Assembly: GCA_018710795.1 (NCBI GenBank)
Contig: DVJH01000178.1
Coordinates: 1-9,150, forward strand
Origin: Candidatus Galligastranaerophilus gallistercoris
GTDB taxonomy: Bacteria; Cyanobacteriota; Vampirovibrionia; Gastranaerophilales; Gastranaerophilaceae
Reading direction: 5' to 3'
Length of the DNA: 9,150 nucleotides
The stretch's first letter is position 1; each line of letters begins with the position of its first letter. Both the position numbers and the translations under genes were made by a program. Shown piece after piece: positions 1 through 6,183 of the stretch. Under the pieces are notes generated by a model that did not search any database, had not been told where the DNA came from, and saw only the letters and a list, made by a program, of their open reading frames with translations.

Positions 1-1
1 T

Positions 2-142
2 GCGGGAAAAGGCAACCGCTGGTATGATAACGACCCCGTTATGCTTCGCGCTGTTGAAATTTTAAGACATGCAGACCCTAAAACCCAAAGAATTGCCGCT
101 TTAAAAATCCTTCTTTCGCTGGAAGAGAAAAAAGAAATTTAA
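2..142 (+). CDS. C-terminal tail of an unrecognised protein (5' end outside window)
   Basis: An open frame enters from the left edge and gives 46 residues before a TAA at 140-142. It reads AGKGNRWYDNDPVMLRAVEI and then a helical, charged end (LKILLSLEEKKEI). The clean run of sense codons, the codon style shared with folE2, and the 2-nt gap to the folE2 ATG indicate a real gene whose translation is probably coupled to folE2. The RWYDNDP segment followed by an amphipathic helix looks like a conserved small-domain ending, but I do not recognise the family and assign no function. The strand and frame are well supported; the identity is not. Confidence 0.7.
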   Translation, partial: AGKGNRWYDNDPVMLRAVEILRHADPKTQRIAALKILLSLEEKKEI

Positions 143-144
143 AA

Positions 145-939
145 ATGAACGATGTCCAGAACCAAAAAGATATAAGAAACGTTGAAATTCAAAAAGTCGG
201 CGTAAAAGACGTTGAAATTCCTTTAAATATTCAAAGGAAACTTGATAACGATGAATTTGAAATGTGCCTTGTTTATGCAAAGGCGAAAATGAGCGTTTCT
301 TTGCCCAAAGAATATAAAGGCACCCATATGTCAAGATTTATCGAGGTTTTAAATGAAGAAAGAAAGAAAAACCTTGTGGGTGTTGATATTAAAAAAATGC
401 TGGAAACCTTAAAACAAAGGCTTAATTCAGACAGCGCTTATGCCAAATTTGATTTTAAATATTTTATTAAAAAAGAAGCGCCGAAAAGCAGGCTTCAATC
501 TTTAATGTGTTACGATTGTTCTTTTGAAGGGATTTATGAAAAAGAGAATTATACTTTTTATTTAGGTGCAAAAGTTCCGATAACAACGCTTTGCCCCTGT
601 TCAAAAGAAATTTCAAAATACGGTGCGCACAACCAAAGGGCGCTTGTTAAAGTTAAAATTTCTTATGATGACGATAAACATATCTGGCTTGAAGATTTAA
701 TTAAAACGATTGAACAATCCGGTTCAAGCGAATTGTATTCTCTTTTAAAAAGGGAAGATGAAAAAAAAGTAACCGAAACGGCATATGAGAACCCGAAATT
801 TGTTGAAGATGTTTTAAGGGATATTGTGATTAAGCTTGAACAAAATGAAATCATAAATTCTTTCGAAGTTGAAATTGAAGCGCAAGAATCAATCCACAAT
901 CATAATGCATGGGCATATCAGACTTTTAAAAGGAAATAA
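145..939 (+). CDS. folE2: GTP cyclohydrolase IB (FolE2 type)
   Basis: This 264-residue protein matches the FolE2 family, which converts GTP to 7,8-dihydroneopterin triphosphate plus formate in the cytoplasm, the first step of folate (and often queuosine) synthesis. Visible signatures are the N-terminal DVQ and VEIQKVGVKDVEIP (residues 3-26), GTHMSRF (59-65), TTLCPCSKEISKYGAHNQR (147-165), KREDEKKVTETAYENP (202-217) and the ending ESIHNHNAWA (248-257). By spacing to characterised FolE2 enzymes, C150, H162 and E204 are the likely metal ligands; that assignment is inference. The length is in the normal range. The ATG lies 2 nt after the preceding stop with only a weak Shine-Dalgarno, so translation is probably coupled. 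FolE2 is unrelated in sequence to FolE1 and less dependent on zinc. In some bacteria it is a Zur-controlled backup, but no Zur box can be judged here because the operon promoter lies outside the window. Confidence 0.96.
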   Translation: MNDVQNQKDIRNVEIQKVGVKDVEIPLNIQRKLDNDEFEMCLVYAKAKMSVSLPKEYKGTHMSRFIEVLNEERKKNLVGVDIKKMLETLKQRLNSDSAYAKFDFKYFIKKEAPKSRLQSLMCYDCSFEGIYEKENYTFYLGAKVPITTLCPCSKEISKYGAHNQRALVKVKISYDDDKHIWLEDLIKTIEQSGSSELYSLLKREDEKKVTETAYENPKFVEDVLRDIVIKLEQNEIINSFEVEIEAQESIHNHNAWAYQTFKRK

Positions 940-941
940 AA

Positions 942-960
942 TCATCTTTTTAAAAGATGA
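942..960. repeat. Perfect inverted repeat after folE2
   Basis: TCATCTTTT (942-950), one T, then AAAAGATGA (952-960) form a perfect 9-bp dyad, in practice a 7-bp stem with a 5-nt loop. It begins 3 nt after the folE2 stop. On the + strand it is not followed by a T-run (ATTATAATTAAAA follows), so it is at best a weak terminator or a 3'-end stabilising hairpin. It could also be a protein-binding site upstream of the recombinase gene. Confidence 0.4.
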
Positions 961-962
961 AT

Positions 963-986
963 TATAATTAAAAAATTTGCGATAAT
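963..986 (+). promoter_or_regulatory. Candidate -10 elements for the Xer recombinase gene
   Basis: Two -10-like hexamers precede the ATG at 993. A perfect TATAAT at 963-968 would give a leader of roughly 18 nt. GATAAT at 981-986 ends only 6 nt before the ATG and would give a leaderless mRNA. No good -35 is visible for either, and the only purine-rich match to a ribosome site is AGG at 987-989, too close to the start. I cannot choose between them from sequence alone. Confidence 0.4.
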
Positions 987-992
987 AGGTTT

Positions 993-1862
993 ATGATTGT
1001 TCAATTAATAAGTGAATATTTAAACTGGCTTGAAGTTGAAAGGGGCCTCAGCCGAAATACAATTGATGCATACAAAAATGATTTAATCGGCTTTTTTGAT
1101 TATTTCCAAAATATTGAAAATTTAGATGAAATCAAACGGAATAATTTCAGCGAATATACAATGTTTCTTGCTTCAAATAATATTTCCGCTTCATCCATAA
1201 CAAGAAAAATTGCTTCAATTAAAGGCTTTTTTAAATATGTTTCGGCAAACAGAGAAATAAAGGCAAACCCCGCACTTGCGATAAATTCTCCGAAACTTCC
1301 GAAAAGGCTTCCTAAAGTCATAACTTTTGAAGAAATAAAAAAGCTTTTAAATAACCGTTTGACCGTTAAAGAAAAAGCCGTTTTTGAACTTTTATACGCA
1401 ACGGGGCTCAGGGTTTCGGAGCTTGTGAATTTGGAGATAAAAAACGTTGATTTTAAAAATAATTTGATTAAAACAACGGGAAAAGGCTCCAAAGAAAGGT
1501 TTGTTCCCGTCGGTAAAAAAGCAAAAGCGGCATTGAATGAATATTTAAAACAAAGAGAATTAATTTTAAAGACCAAATTCGGTTCAAATTATAAAGAAAA
1601 TGCAATTTTTATAAACGATAACGGCAAAAAAATAACAAGACAATGGGTTTATAATTTTATAAAAAAACAGGGCGAAACAATTCATAAACAAATTTCTCCG
1701 CATACGATAAGGCATTCTTTTGCAACACATTTGCTTGAAAACGGAGCCGACTTGAGGGCGGTTCAGGAATTATTGGGGCATTCAAGCGTTGTAACCACGC
1801 AATTATATACGCATATAAGCAAGAAACGCTTAAAAGAAATTTATTTTCAAATCAACGGGTAA
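993..1862 (+). CDS. xerD: Xer-type tyrosine recombinase (XerC/XerD family)
   Basis: This 289-residue protein is a site-specific recombinase of the kind that resolves chromosome dimers at dif. An N-terminal SAM-like core-binding domain spans about residues 1-85, with the family motif GLSRNTIDAYKNDL at 18-31. The catalytic domain follows at about 108-285. All six catalytic positions are visible: R140 (ATGLRVSEL), K164 (TGKGSKERF), H237 and R240 (HTIRHSF), H263 (LGHSS) and the nucleophile Y272 (TTQLYTH). Their spacing closely follows E. coli XerD (R148, K172, H244, R247, H270, Y279), and the length is near the usual 295-300. XerC and XerD cannot be firmly separated here; the LSxNT...AY.NDL pattern leans to XerD, or to a lone Xer acting by itself. 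No neighbouring phage or integron genes suggest an integrase, although an HsdR-like gene lies immediately downstream. Nothing is missing, so it should be active. Confidence 0.93.
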   Translation: MIVQLISEYLNWLEVERGLSRNTIDAYKNDLIGFFDYFQNIENLDEIKRNNFSEYTMFLASNNISASSITRKIASIKGFFKYVSANREIKANPALAINSPKLPKRLPKVITFEEIKKLLNNRLTVKEKAVFELLYATGLRVSELVNLEIKNVDFKNNLIKTTGKGSKERFVPVGKKAKAALNEYLKQRELILKTKFGSNYKENAIFINDNGKKITRQWVYNFIKKQGETIHKQISPHTIRHSFATHLLENGADLRAVQELLGHSSVVTTQLYTHISKKRLKEIYFQING

Positions 1863-1880
1863 ATTTAAATTTCCTTGAAA

Positions 1881-1911
1881 TTGACACGGTTTATTTTTTT
1901 ACGCTTATAAT
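1881..1911 (+). promoter_or_regulatory. Consensus-like promoter antisense to the nuclease gene
   Basis: TTGACA at 1881-1886 and TATAAT at 1906-1911 are both exact consensus hexamers on the + strand, 19 bp apart. That spacing is longer than the ideal 17 and will weaken it. It lies just after the recombinase stop and points into the 3' end of the convergent nuclease gene, so it would make antisense RNA. In AT-rich DNA this may be chance. Confidence 0.3.
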
Positions 1912-2940
1912 TTCATCAATTTTATTTATAAATTGCTCTTTGTATTGAAAAATATCATTAACATTATTTATTGGTATCTTAACTTCTTTGGTACCATCTA
2001 AAAACGCAAGATATTTTTGAGTGCGATTAAAACGCAGCCTACAAATTGTTTTTCTAATATTATCATCCAATAAAACATTAAAATAACTTGCATTATCTCT
2101 GTATGTTATTCGTGTAACATCAATTTTACCAAATAACAAACTCTTAATAATGGCATACCCTTCCAGTTCTTCCAGAGTTGTTACAATTTCATTTTTATCC
2201 GTTTCTTCACCTTGTTTAACAGATAAATTAAAATCTAAAGACGTTTTCATAACTTTGGACATAAAAAGATTAAAAGCTTCTATAGTTGTTTTTTTGTGCT
2301 TTTCTATTACTTTTGCGGTTTTTATTCCGTCATATATTCCTGATTTATCAAGTAAATATCTTACAAAATCATCTGAAGGATTTCTGTATTGGTTTTCTAT
2401 AACTTCTTCAAACTGTTTGATGTATTTTAAATCACCTGCATTTGAGTATGCTTTTTCTAAATCAAAATTTTCTTTACAAAACTCCGACAATGTTTCCAGT
2501 TGGCTTTCCTTAAATTCGGTTAAATTAAATGTAAAAAACGGTTCCTTATCCAGTATATTGGGTTCTTCAATGTCTGAAAAAAACTTATACACAATTCCGT
2601 TTGTAAGAATAATAAATTTAGCCTTACTTGCCGTAAAATATTTAAAAAGTTGTCCGGCATGTTTTTTGACGTCCAATTTATCATTATCAACTTTTTTGCA
2701 TTCAAGCAAAATTATTGGTGTTCCGTCTTTCATAATGGCGTAATCGACTTTTTCATCTTTTTTAAGACGACTGTCAGCAATGTATTCAGGAACTACCTCA
2801 AGGGGATTAAAAACATCATATCCTAAAGCATTTAAAAATGGCATTATTAACGCATTTTTAGTTGCTTCTTCTGTTTGCAAACTGTCTTTTAATGAAGCAG
2901 AACGTTCTTTGAGCTGATTAATCTTTTCGGTAAATTCCAT
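1891..2940 (-). CDS. Stand-alone HsdR N-terminal-domain nuclease-like protein
   Basis: A 349-residue protein resembling the N-terminal nuclease domain of type I restriction R subunits (HSDR_N family, PD-(D/E)xK fold). Helix TEEATKNALIMPFLNALGYD (23-42) carries the early acidic residues. The core shows D66 (KVDYAIM), E80-x-K82 (PIILLECKK) and the trailing QxxxY motif Q97...Y101 (GQLFKYF). All metal and catalytic positions expected of this fold are therefore present. Residues 170-349 hold a helical part and a C-terminal strand-rich domain (DVTRITYRDNASYF, KICRLRF-like, then YLAFLDGTKEVKI). No helicase motor, specificity subunit or methylase is attached or adjacent. Such proteins are common, often annotated as type I restriction proteins, and their role is unknown; defence is a guess. 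I prefer the ATG at 2940 over the in-frame ATG at 2955, because AAAGGTG stands at good distance before 2940 whereas 2955 has no ribosome site. Sampled blocks (2041-2100, 2221-2280) are only 20-23% G+C, suggesting acquisition. Confidence 0.85.
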   Translation of the reverse strand: MEFTEKINQLKERSASLKDSLQTEEATKNALIMPFLNALGYDVFNPLEVVPEYIADSRLKKDEKVDYAIMKDGTPIILLECKKVDNDKLDVKKHAGQLFKYFTASKAKFIILTNGIVYKFFSDIEEPNILDKEPFFTFNLTEFKESQLETLSEFCKENFDLEKAYSNAGDLKYIKQFEEVIENQYRNPSDDFVRYLLDKSGIYDGIKTAKVIEKHKKTTIEAFNLFMSKVMKTSLDFNLSVKQGEETDKNEIVTTLEELEGYAIIKSLLFGKIDVTRITYRDNASYFNVLLDDNIRKTICRLRFNRTQKYLAFLDGTKEVKIPINNVNDIFQYKEQFINKIDEIISVKK

Positions 2941-2971
2941 AATAACACCTTTCATTATATATTATTTTGAA

Positions 2972-2980
2972 ATTATACCA
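2972..2980 (-). promoter_or_regulatory. Extended -10 promoter of the nuclease gene
   Basis: On the minus strand TGGTATAAT (2980 down to 2972) is an exact extended -10 (TGn plus TATAAT). It places the transcript start near 2965 and leaves room for the AAAGGTG ribosome site before the ATG at 2940. The -35 region (around 2994-3000, ATTTGG-like) is poor, as is normal for extended -10 promoters. It sits between the MCE gene stop and the nuclease start, so the nuclease has its own promoter rather than depending on the upstream operon. Confidence 0.6.
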
Positions 2981-3013
2981 TATCTAATAATTTTCCAAAT
3001 AAAAAATTCTGCT

Positions 3014-3736
3014 CTATTGCTGCATTGTTTTCCCGTTTGAATTTTCCGTGTTTTCTTGTTTTATTTCCGTCTCTTCTTTTAAGGGTTCTTTTTTCGGGGC
3101 GAGGGAACTGTTTATAAAATCAATAAATTGTTCAAGGGCGTTTTCTTGTTGTTTTTCTTTTTTTAAACCCGCTTCAAATTCTTTTTGTTTTTTGGTGGCT
3201 TCAATCAGCCCTTCATCAACCCTGTTTATAATTTCAGGGTCCGTAAACTGCTTAAACCCGTTCATAATCATAATCGGGTCGATTTCCTGCACAAAATTAT
3301 TCATAAACACCGCAACATCAACCAAATCTTCAACCATGCCCGCCAAATCATTAATCCTTAAAGATTCAATGGCGACAATTCCCTGAATTCCCGTATCATC
3401 CGATGTCGGAGGGAATAATTCTATTGATTTTGACCCTCCGAGCCCGTTAAATTCAACTTTTGCTCTTGTGAAATCGGGAATTTTAACGTTATCTTTCGTT
3501 ATTCTTATTCTGCATATAATATAGCCGTCTTTTCTTTTGAGCTTTGTAACGTATCCGACATTGATGCCCATAAACCTTACGGGCGAACCTTTTACGATTG
3601 AATCTATATCTTTAAAAACAATGTTATAGGTATTCGGTTTATCGTATTTATAGTGTTTAAATATCAAAACTCCCGTTATAACAAGCGCAAGCAAACAAAT
3701 TAATATAAAAATTTCAATAACTCTTTGCTTTTTCAT
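3014..3736 (-). CDS. MCE/MlaD-domain protein, membrane-anchored lipid-transport component
   Basis: The 240-residue protein starts with a short basic end and one membrane segment at about 9-26, followed by a single MCE domain at about 36-112. Recognisable parts are the early FKDIDSIVKGSPVRFMGINVG (41-61, with the typical G-x-P-V-x-x-x-G-x-x-V-G pattern) and LGGSKSIELFPP (99-110). A helical region with coiled-coil character follows (about 165-212), then a hydrophilic Lys/Glu/Asn tail. MCE proteins form rings in the periplasm that carry lipids between membranes, usually with an MlaE permease and MlaF ATPase; neither is in this window. It follows the AI-2E-family permease gene after 1 nt, with GGAAAG as ribosome site, so the two are co-transcribed. 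Length is normal for single-domain cyanobacterial/TGD2-like members and longer than E. coli MlaD because of the tail. The family call is firm; the transported lipid and partners are inferred. Confidence 0.88.
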   Translation of the reverse strand: MKKQRVIEIFILICLLALVITGVLIFKHYKYDKPNTYNIVFKDIDSIVKGSPVRFMGINVGYVTKLKRKDGYIICRIRITKDNVKIPDFTRAKVEFNGLGGSKSIELFPPTSDDTGIQGIVAIESLRINDLAGMVEDLVDVAVFMNNFVQEIDPIMIMNGFKQFTDPEIINRVDEGLIEATKKQKEFEAGLKKEKQQENALEQFIDFINSSLAPKKEPLKEETEIKQENTENSNGKTMQQ

Positions 3737-3737
3737 T

Positions 3738-4775
3738 TTACTTTCCGTCGTTATTAATTTGTTTTAAGTATAATTCATTAACCAAAACACAGACCAGGCT
3801 TGCAAACGCAGGTCCCAAAACGACGCCCGTAAATCCTAAAAATTTTGCGCCTATTAAAAGAGAAACAATTATAAGCAGCGGGTGCATATCCATAAATTTG
3901 CTGAACAGCACGGGTCTTAAAATTTGATTTTGAAGCCATTGAGCCACAACCATAATAATAACGGTTAAAATCATATATCCCATTCCGCCTTCATGTGCAG
4001 TTATAACACCTAAAAGAACGGCAAAAAATGCGCCCACGACAGGGATTAAATCCGTTACGAATGTTATGAACCCGACCAACAAGGCCTGCGGATGTCTGAT
4101 TATAAGAAGTCCGATAAATGTTAAAACTCCGATTCCTATCATTGATAACACCTGAGCTAAAACGTATCCGCCGACTTTTGAGGTTAATATATCAAGAACT
4201 TCCCTTGCTTTTGTTTTAAATTTGGGAGGAAAAAACGCCAGATATGCTTTTTTCATATGGTCTTCATCAACGCATAAATAAAATACCATAATGGAAACCG
4301 CCAAAATTGAAGTAATCGAATTTGCGATTGTTTTGCCTGCGCTCAATCCTCTGTTTACAAGGTCAGCCGCAACGGTGCTTAAAGAAGAACCGAAATTTTC
4401 AAATGTATTAAAATTGATAAAATCGGATAATTTGTGTCCGAAAAATTCAAACCCGAGAATTGATGTTAATTTTTCAATATATTTAGGCGCGTCTTCGAAT
4501 AAAAGCGCAACCTGATTTATCGTTATTACCCCCAAAGGTATAAATACCAGCAAAACACCGATTAAAACAAGCAATAATATTAAAACAACCGCCAGAGTTC
4601 TCGGCATAAACTTTTTTAATTTTTCAATTAAAGGCAAAGTTGAAGCCGCAATAATAAATGCGGCAAAAAACATAATTGCGATATCGGCAATTTTTCCGAT
4701 AAAAACAAGAATTAAAATTGCCATTATAATGAAAATAACGTTTTTATAATAATTTGAAAAATGATTTGTAAACAT
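3738..4775 (-). CDS. AI-2E family (PerM/TqsA-like) integral membrane transporter
   Basis: A 345-residue polytopic inner-membrane protein of the AI-2E superfamily. Hydrophobic segments lie at about 12-27, 30-46, 61-83, 152-170, 205-225, 229-258, 266-281 and 299-332, the usual set of about eight helices, with a soluble, amphipathic stretch at 90-150. Family motifs are DLIPVVGAFFA (242-252), QNQILRPVLF (282-291) and HPLLIIVSLLIGAKFLGFTG (298-317) followed by VVLGPA. Members have been linked to autoinducer-2 export (TqsA), sodium/proton exchange and other roles, so substrate cannot be assigned by family. The ATG at 4775 has GGGA about 7 nt upstream. It is the first gene of an operon with the MCE protein and is divergent from lysA. 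The tight pairing with an MCE protein suggests envelope or lipid work rather than quorum signalling, which is inference. Confidence 0.9.
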   Translation of the reverse strand: MFTNHFSNYYKNVIFIIMAILILVFIGKIADIAIMFFAAFIIAASTLPLIEKLKKFMPRTLAVVLILLLVLIGVLLVFIPLGVITINQVALLFEDAPKYIEKLTSILGFEFFGHKLSDFINFNTFENFGSSLSTVAADLVNRGLSAGKTIANSITSILAVSIMVFYLCVDEDHMKKAYLAFFPPKFKTKAREVLDILTSKVGGYVLAQVLSMIGIGVLTFIGLLIIRHPQALLVGFITFVTDLIPVVGAFFAVLLGVITAHEGGMGYMILTVIIMVVAQWLQNQILRPVLFSKFMDMHPLLIIVSLLIGAKFLGFTGVVLGPAFASLVCVLVNELYLKQINNDGK

Positions 4776-4845
4776 AATTAATCCCTATAAATTACATATT
4801 TTATGTTACAATTATTACCGGATTTTAGCAAGGAGAATAATAGCA
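4776..4845. promoter_or_regulatory. Divergent control region between the permease operon and lysA
   Basis: For lysA (+), TGTTACAAT-like sequence gives an extended -10 (TG at 4804-4805, TACAAT at 4807-4812), with a start near 4819 and a strong AAGGAG ribosome site at 4830-4835. For the permease operon (-), TAAAAT (4803 down to 4798) is a possible -10 with AGGGA before the ATG; this is weaker. The two would overlap. An imperfect dyad TTACATA (4792-4798), 3 nt, TATGTTA (4802-4808) covers both and might bind a regulator. The 70-bp gap is too short for a lysine riboswitch. Confidence 0.45.
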
Positions 4846-6162
4846 ATGCCAAAGACGGTAAACCAAAATATTAAGCCGATTACCACAAAAAGAAATAATC
4901 TGGGCAACCTTGAAATTTCAGGGTGCGATTTGACAGACATTGCCAAAAAATACGGAACTCCGCTTTATGTTATGGATGAAGTAACTTTAAGGCAGGTTGC
5001 AAGAGAATATAAAAACGCATTTTCTTCGTATAAAAAAACAAATATGATGTTTGCTTCAAAAGCTTTAATGACATCAAGAATAGCGCAAATTTTATTTGAA
5101 GAAGGCTTCGGGTTTGATGTGGTATCGGGCGGTGAAATTTATACCGTCCATCATGCGGGGATTGATTTATCCCATGCAACTTTTAACGGCAACAATAAAA
5201 CAAAAGATGAAATTGAAACGGCGCTTAAATTAAATATAGGAAGAGTAAGCGTCGATAATTTTCTTGAAATTAAAATGCTGGATGAAGAAGCAAAAAAACA
5301 AAATAAAGTTCAAAAAATCCTGTTAAGAATTACTCCGGGCATTGAATGCCATACACATAAATATATTCAAACGGGACATCTGGATTCAAAATTCGGTTTT
5401 GATTTAACGCAAATTGATGATGTTATAAATTTAATTAAAAATGAATGCTCCAATCTTGAAATTAAAGGGCTCCATGCCCACATAGGCTCTCAAATTTTTG
5501 AAACGAGAGTATATTATGATGAAATCGGAGTTTTAATTAAAGAATTAAAAAGAATAAATACAACCCACAATCTGAATCTTAACGAAATTAACGCAGGCGG
5601 AGGTCTGGGCATTACCTATGTAGGGTCTGATTGTCCTCCTTCAATTGATACGATTGCAAACGTTATAATAACTTCAATTAAAGACCACTGCGAAAAATTT
5701 GAAATTGAAGAACCGGTTTTATATATTGAACCGGGGCGCTCAATTGTGGGCACCGCCGGAGTTACGTTATATACAATAGGTTCTTTTAAACAAGTTCCCA
5801 ACGGCAGAAAATATATTGCGGTCGATGGCGGAATGGCGGATAATCCGCGCCCTTCGATGTATGAAGCAAAATATTATGCGGAAATTGCAAATTTTAAAAA
5901 TACAAAAGATACCGAAAAAGTTACCGTTGCGGGAAGATTTTGCGAATCGGGGGATATTTTGATTAAAGATATAGATTTAAACAGCCCCGAAACCGGAGAT
6001 ATTCTTTGTGTATATAATACGGGCGCATACGGTTATTCAATGTCAAGCAATTATAACAGAGTGCTAAAACCTGCTATGATACTTGTAAATAATTCGCAAT
6101 CTGATATTATTATAAAAAGAGAAACGTATGAGCAGCTGGTTCAAAATGATGTTTTGAACTAA
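4846..6162 (+). CDS. lysA: Diaminopimelate decarboxylase
   Basis: This 438-residue cytoplasmic PLP enzyme converts meso-diaminopimelate to lysine and CO2, the last step of lysine synthesis. It has the fold-type III layout: a PLP-binding TIM barrel (about 40-310) and a C-terminal beta domain. The Schiff-base lysine is K72 in MMFASKALMT. Other signatures are GFGFDVVSGGEIY (87-99), FNGNNKT (113-119), HAHIGSQ (210-216), the glycine-rich phosphate loop NAGGGLG (249-255), EPGRSIVG (295-302), the active-site CESGD (366-370, contributed across the dimer) and GAYGYSMSSNYNR (393-405). All expected residues are present and length is normal. The N-terminal LEISGCDLTDIAKKYGTPLYV pattern, following a roughly 20-residue lead, recalls cyanobacterial LysA. 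AAGGAG lies 10 nt before the ATG. It is followed after 21 nt by cdaA, so the two form an operon. Diaminopimelate is also a peptidoglycan precursor, giving a shared cell-wall theme. Confidence 0.96.
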   Translation: MPKTVNQNIKPITTKRNNLGNLEISGCDLTDIAKKYGTPLYVMDEVTLRQVAREYKNAFSSYKKTNMMFASKALMTSRIAQILFEEGFGFDVVSGGEIYTVHHAGIDLSHATFNGNNKTKDEIETALKLNIGRVSVDNFLEIKMLDEEAKKQNKVQKILLRITPGIECHTHKYIQTGHLDSKFGFDLTQIDDVINLIKNECSNLEIKGLHAHIGSQIFETRVYYDEIGVLIKELKRINTTHNLNLNEINAGGGLGITYVGSDCPPSIDTIANVIITSIKDHCEKFEIEEPVLYIEPGRSIVGTAGVTLYTIGSFKQVPNGRKYIAVDGGMADNPRPSMYEAKYYAEIANFKNTKDTEKVTVAGRFCESGDILIKDIDLNSPETGDILCVYNTGAYGYSMSSNYNRVLKPAMILVNNSQSDIIIKRETYEQLVQNDVLN

Positions 6163-6183
6163 CCGTTAAAAGTAAGGATTAAA

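Noticed and set aside
942..960. Strong intrinsic terminator for folE2
   Set aside because: The stem is A/T-rich and no T-run follows on the + strand, so it is listed only as an inverted repeat.
1100..1576. Long reverse-strand frame inside the recombinase gene
   Set aside because: It is the antisense shadow of a clearly conserved recombinase, with no family features of its own.
1868..1900. Terminator after the recombinase gene (AATTTC-CTT-GAAATT then T-rich stretch)
   Set aside because: The stem is only 6 bp and A/T-rich, and the T-run begins several bases downstream of it, so the structure is too weak to list.
2150..2743. 197-codon + strand frame inside the nuclease gene
   Set aside because: It is antisense to a protein with clear nuclease motifs and its translation is Ser/Phe-rich low-complexity, typical of a shadow frame.
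4790..4812. dif-like recombination site (TATGTTA arm resembling dif right arm)
   Set aside because: The symmetry is TTACATA-3 nt-TATGTTA with a mismatch, not two 11-bp arms around a 6-8 bp centre, and the sequence doubles as the lysA -10 region.
4776..4845. Lysine (L-box) riboswitch upstream of lysA
   Set aside because: Only 70 bp separate the divergent starts, and the predicted leader is under 30 nt; a lysine riboswitch needs well over 150 nt.
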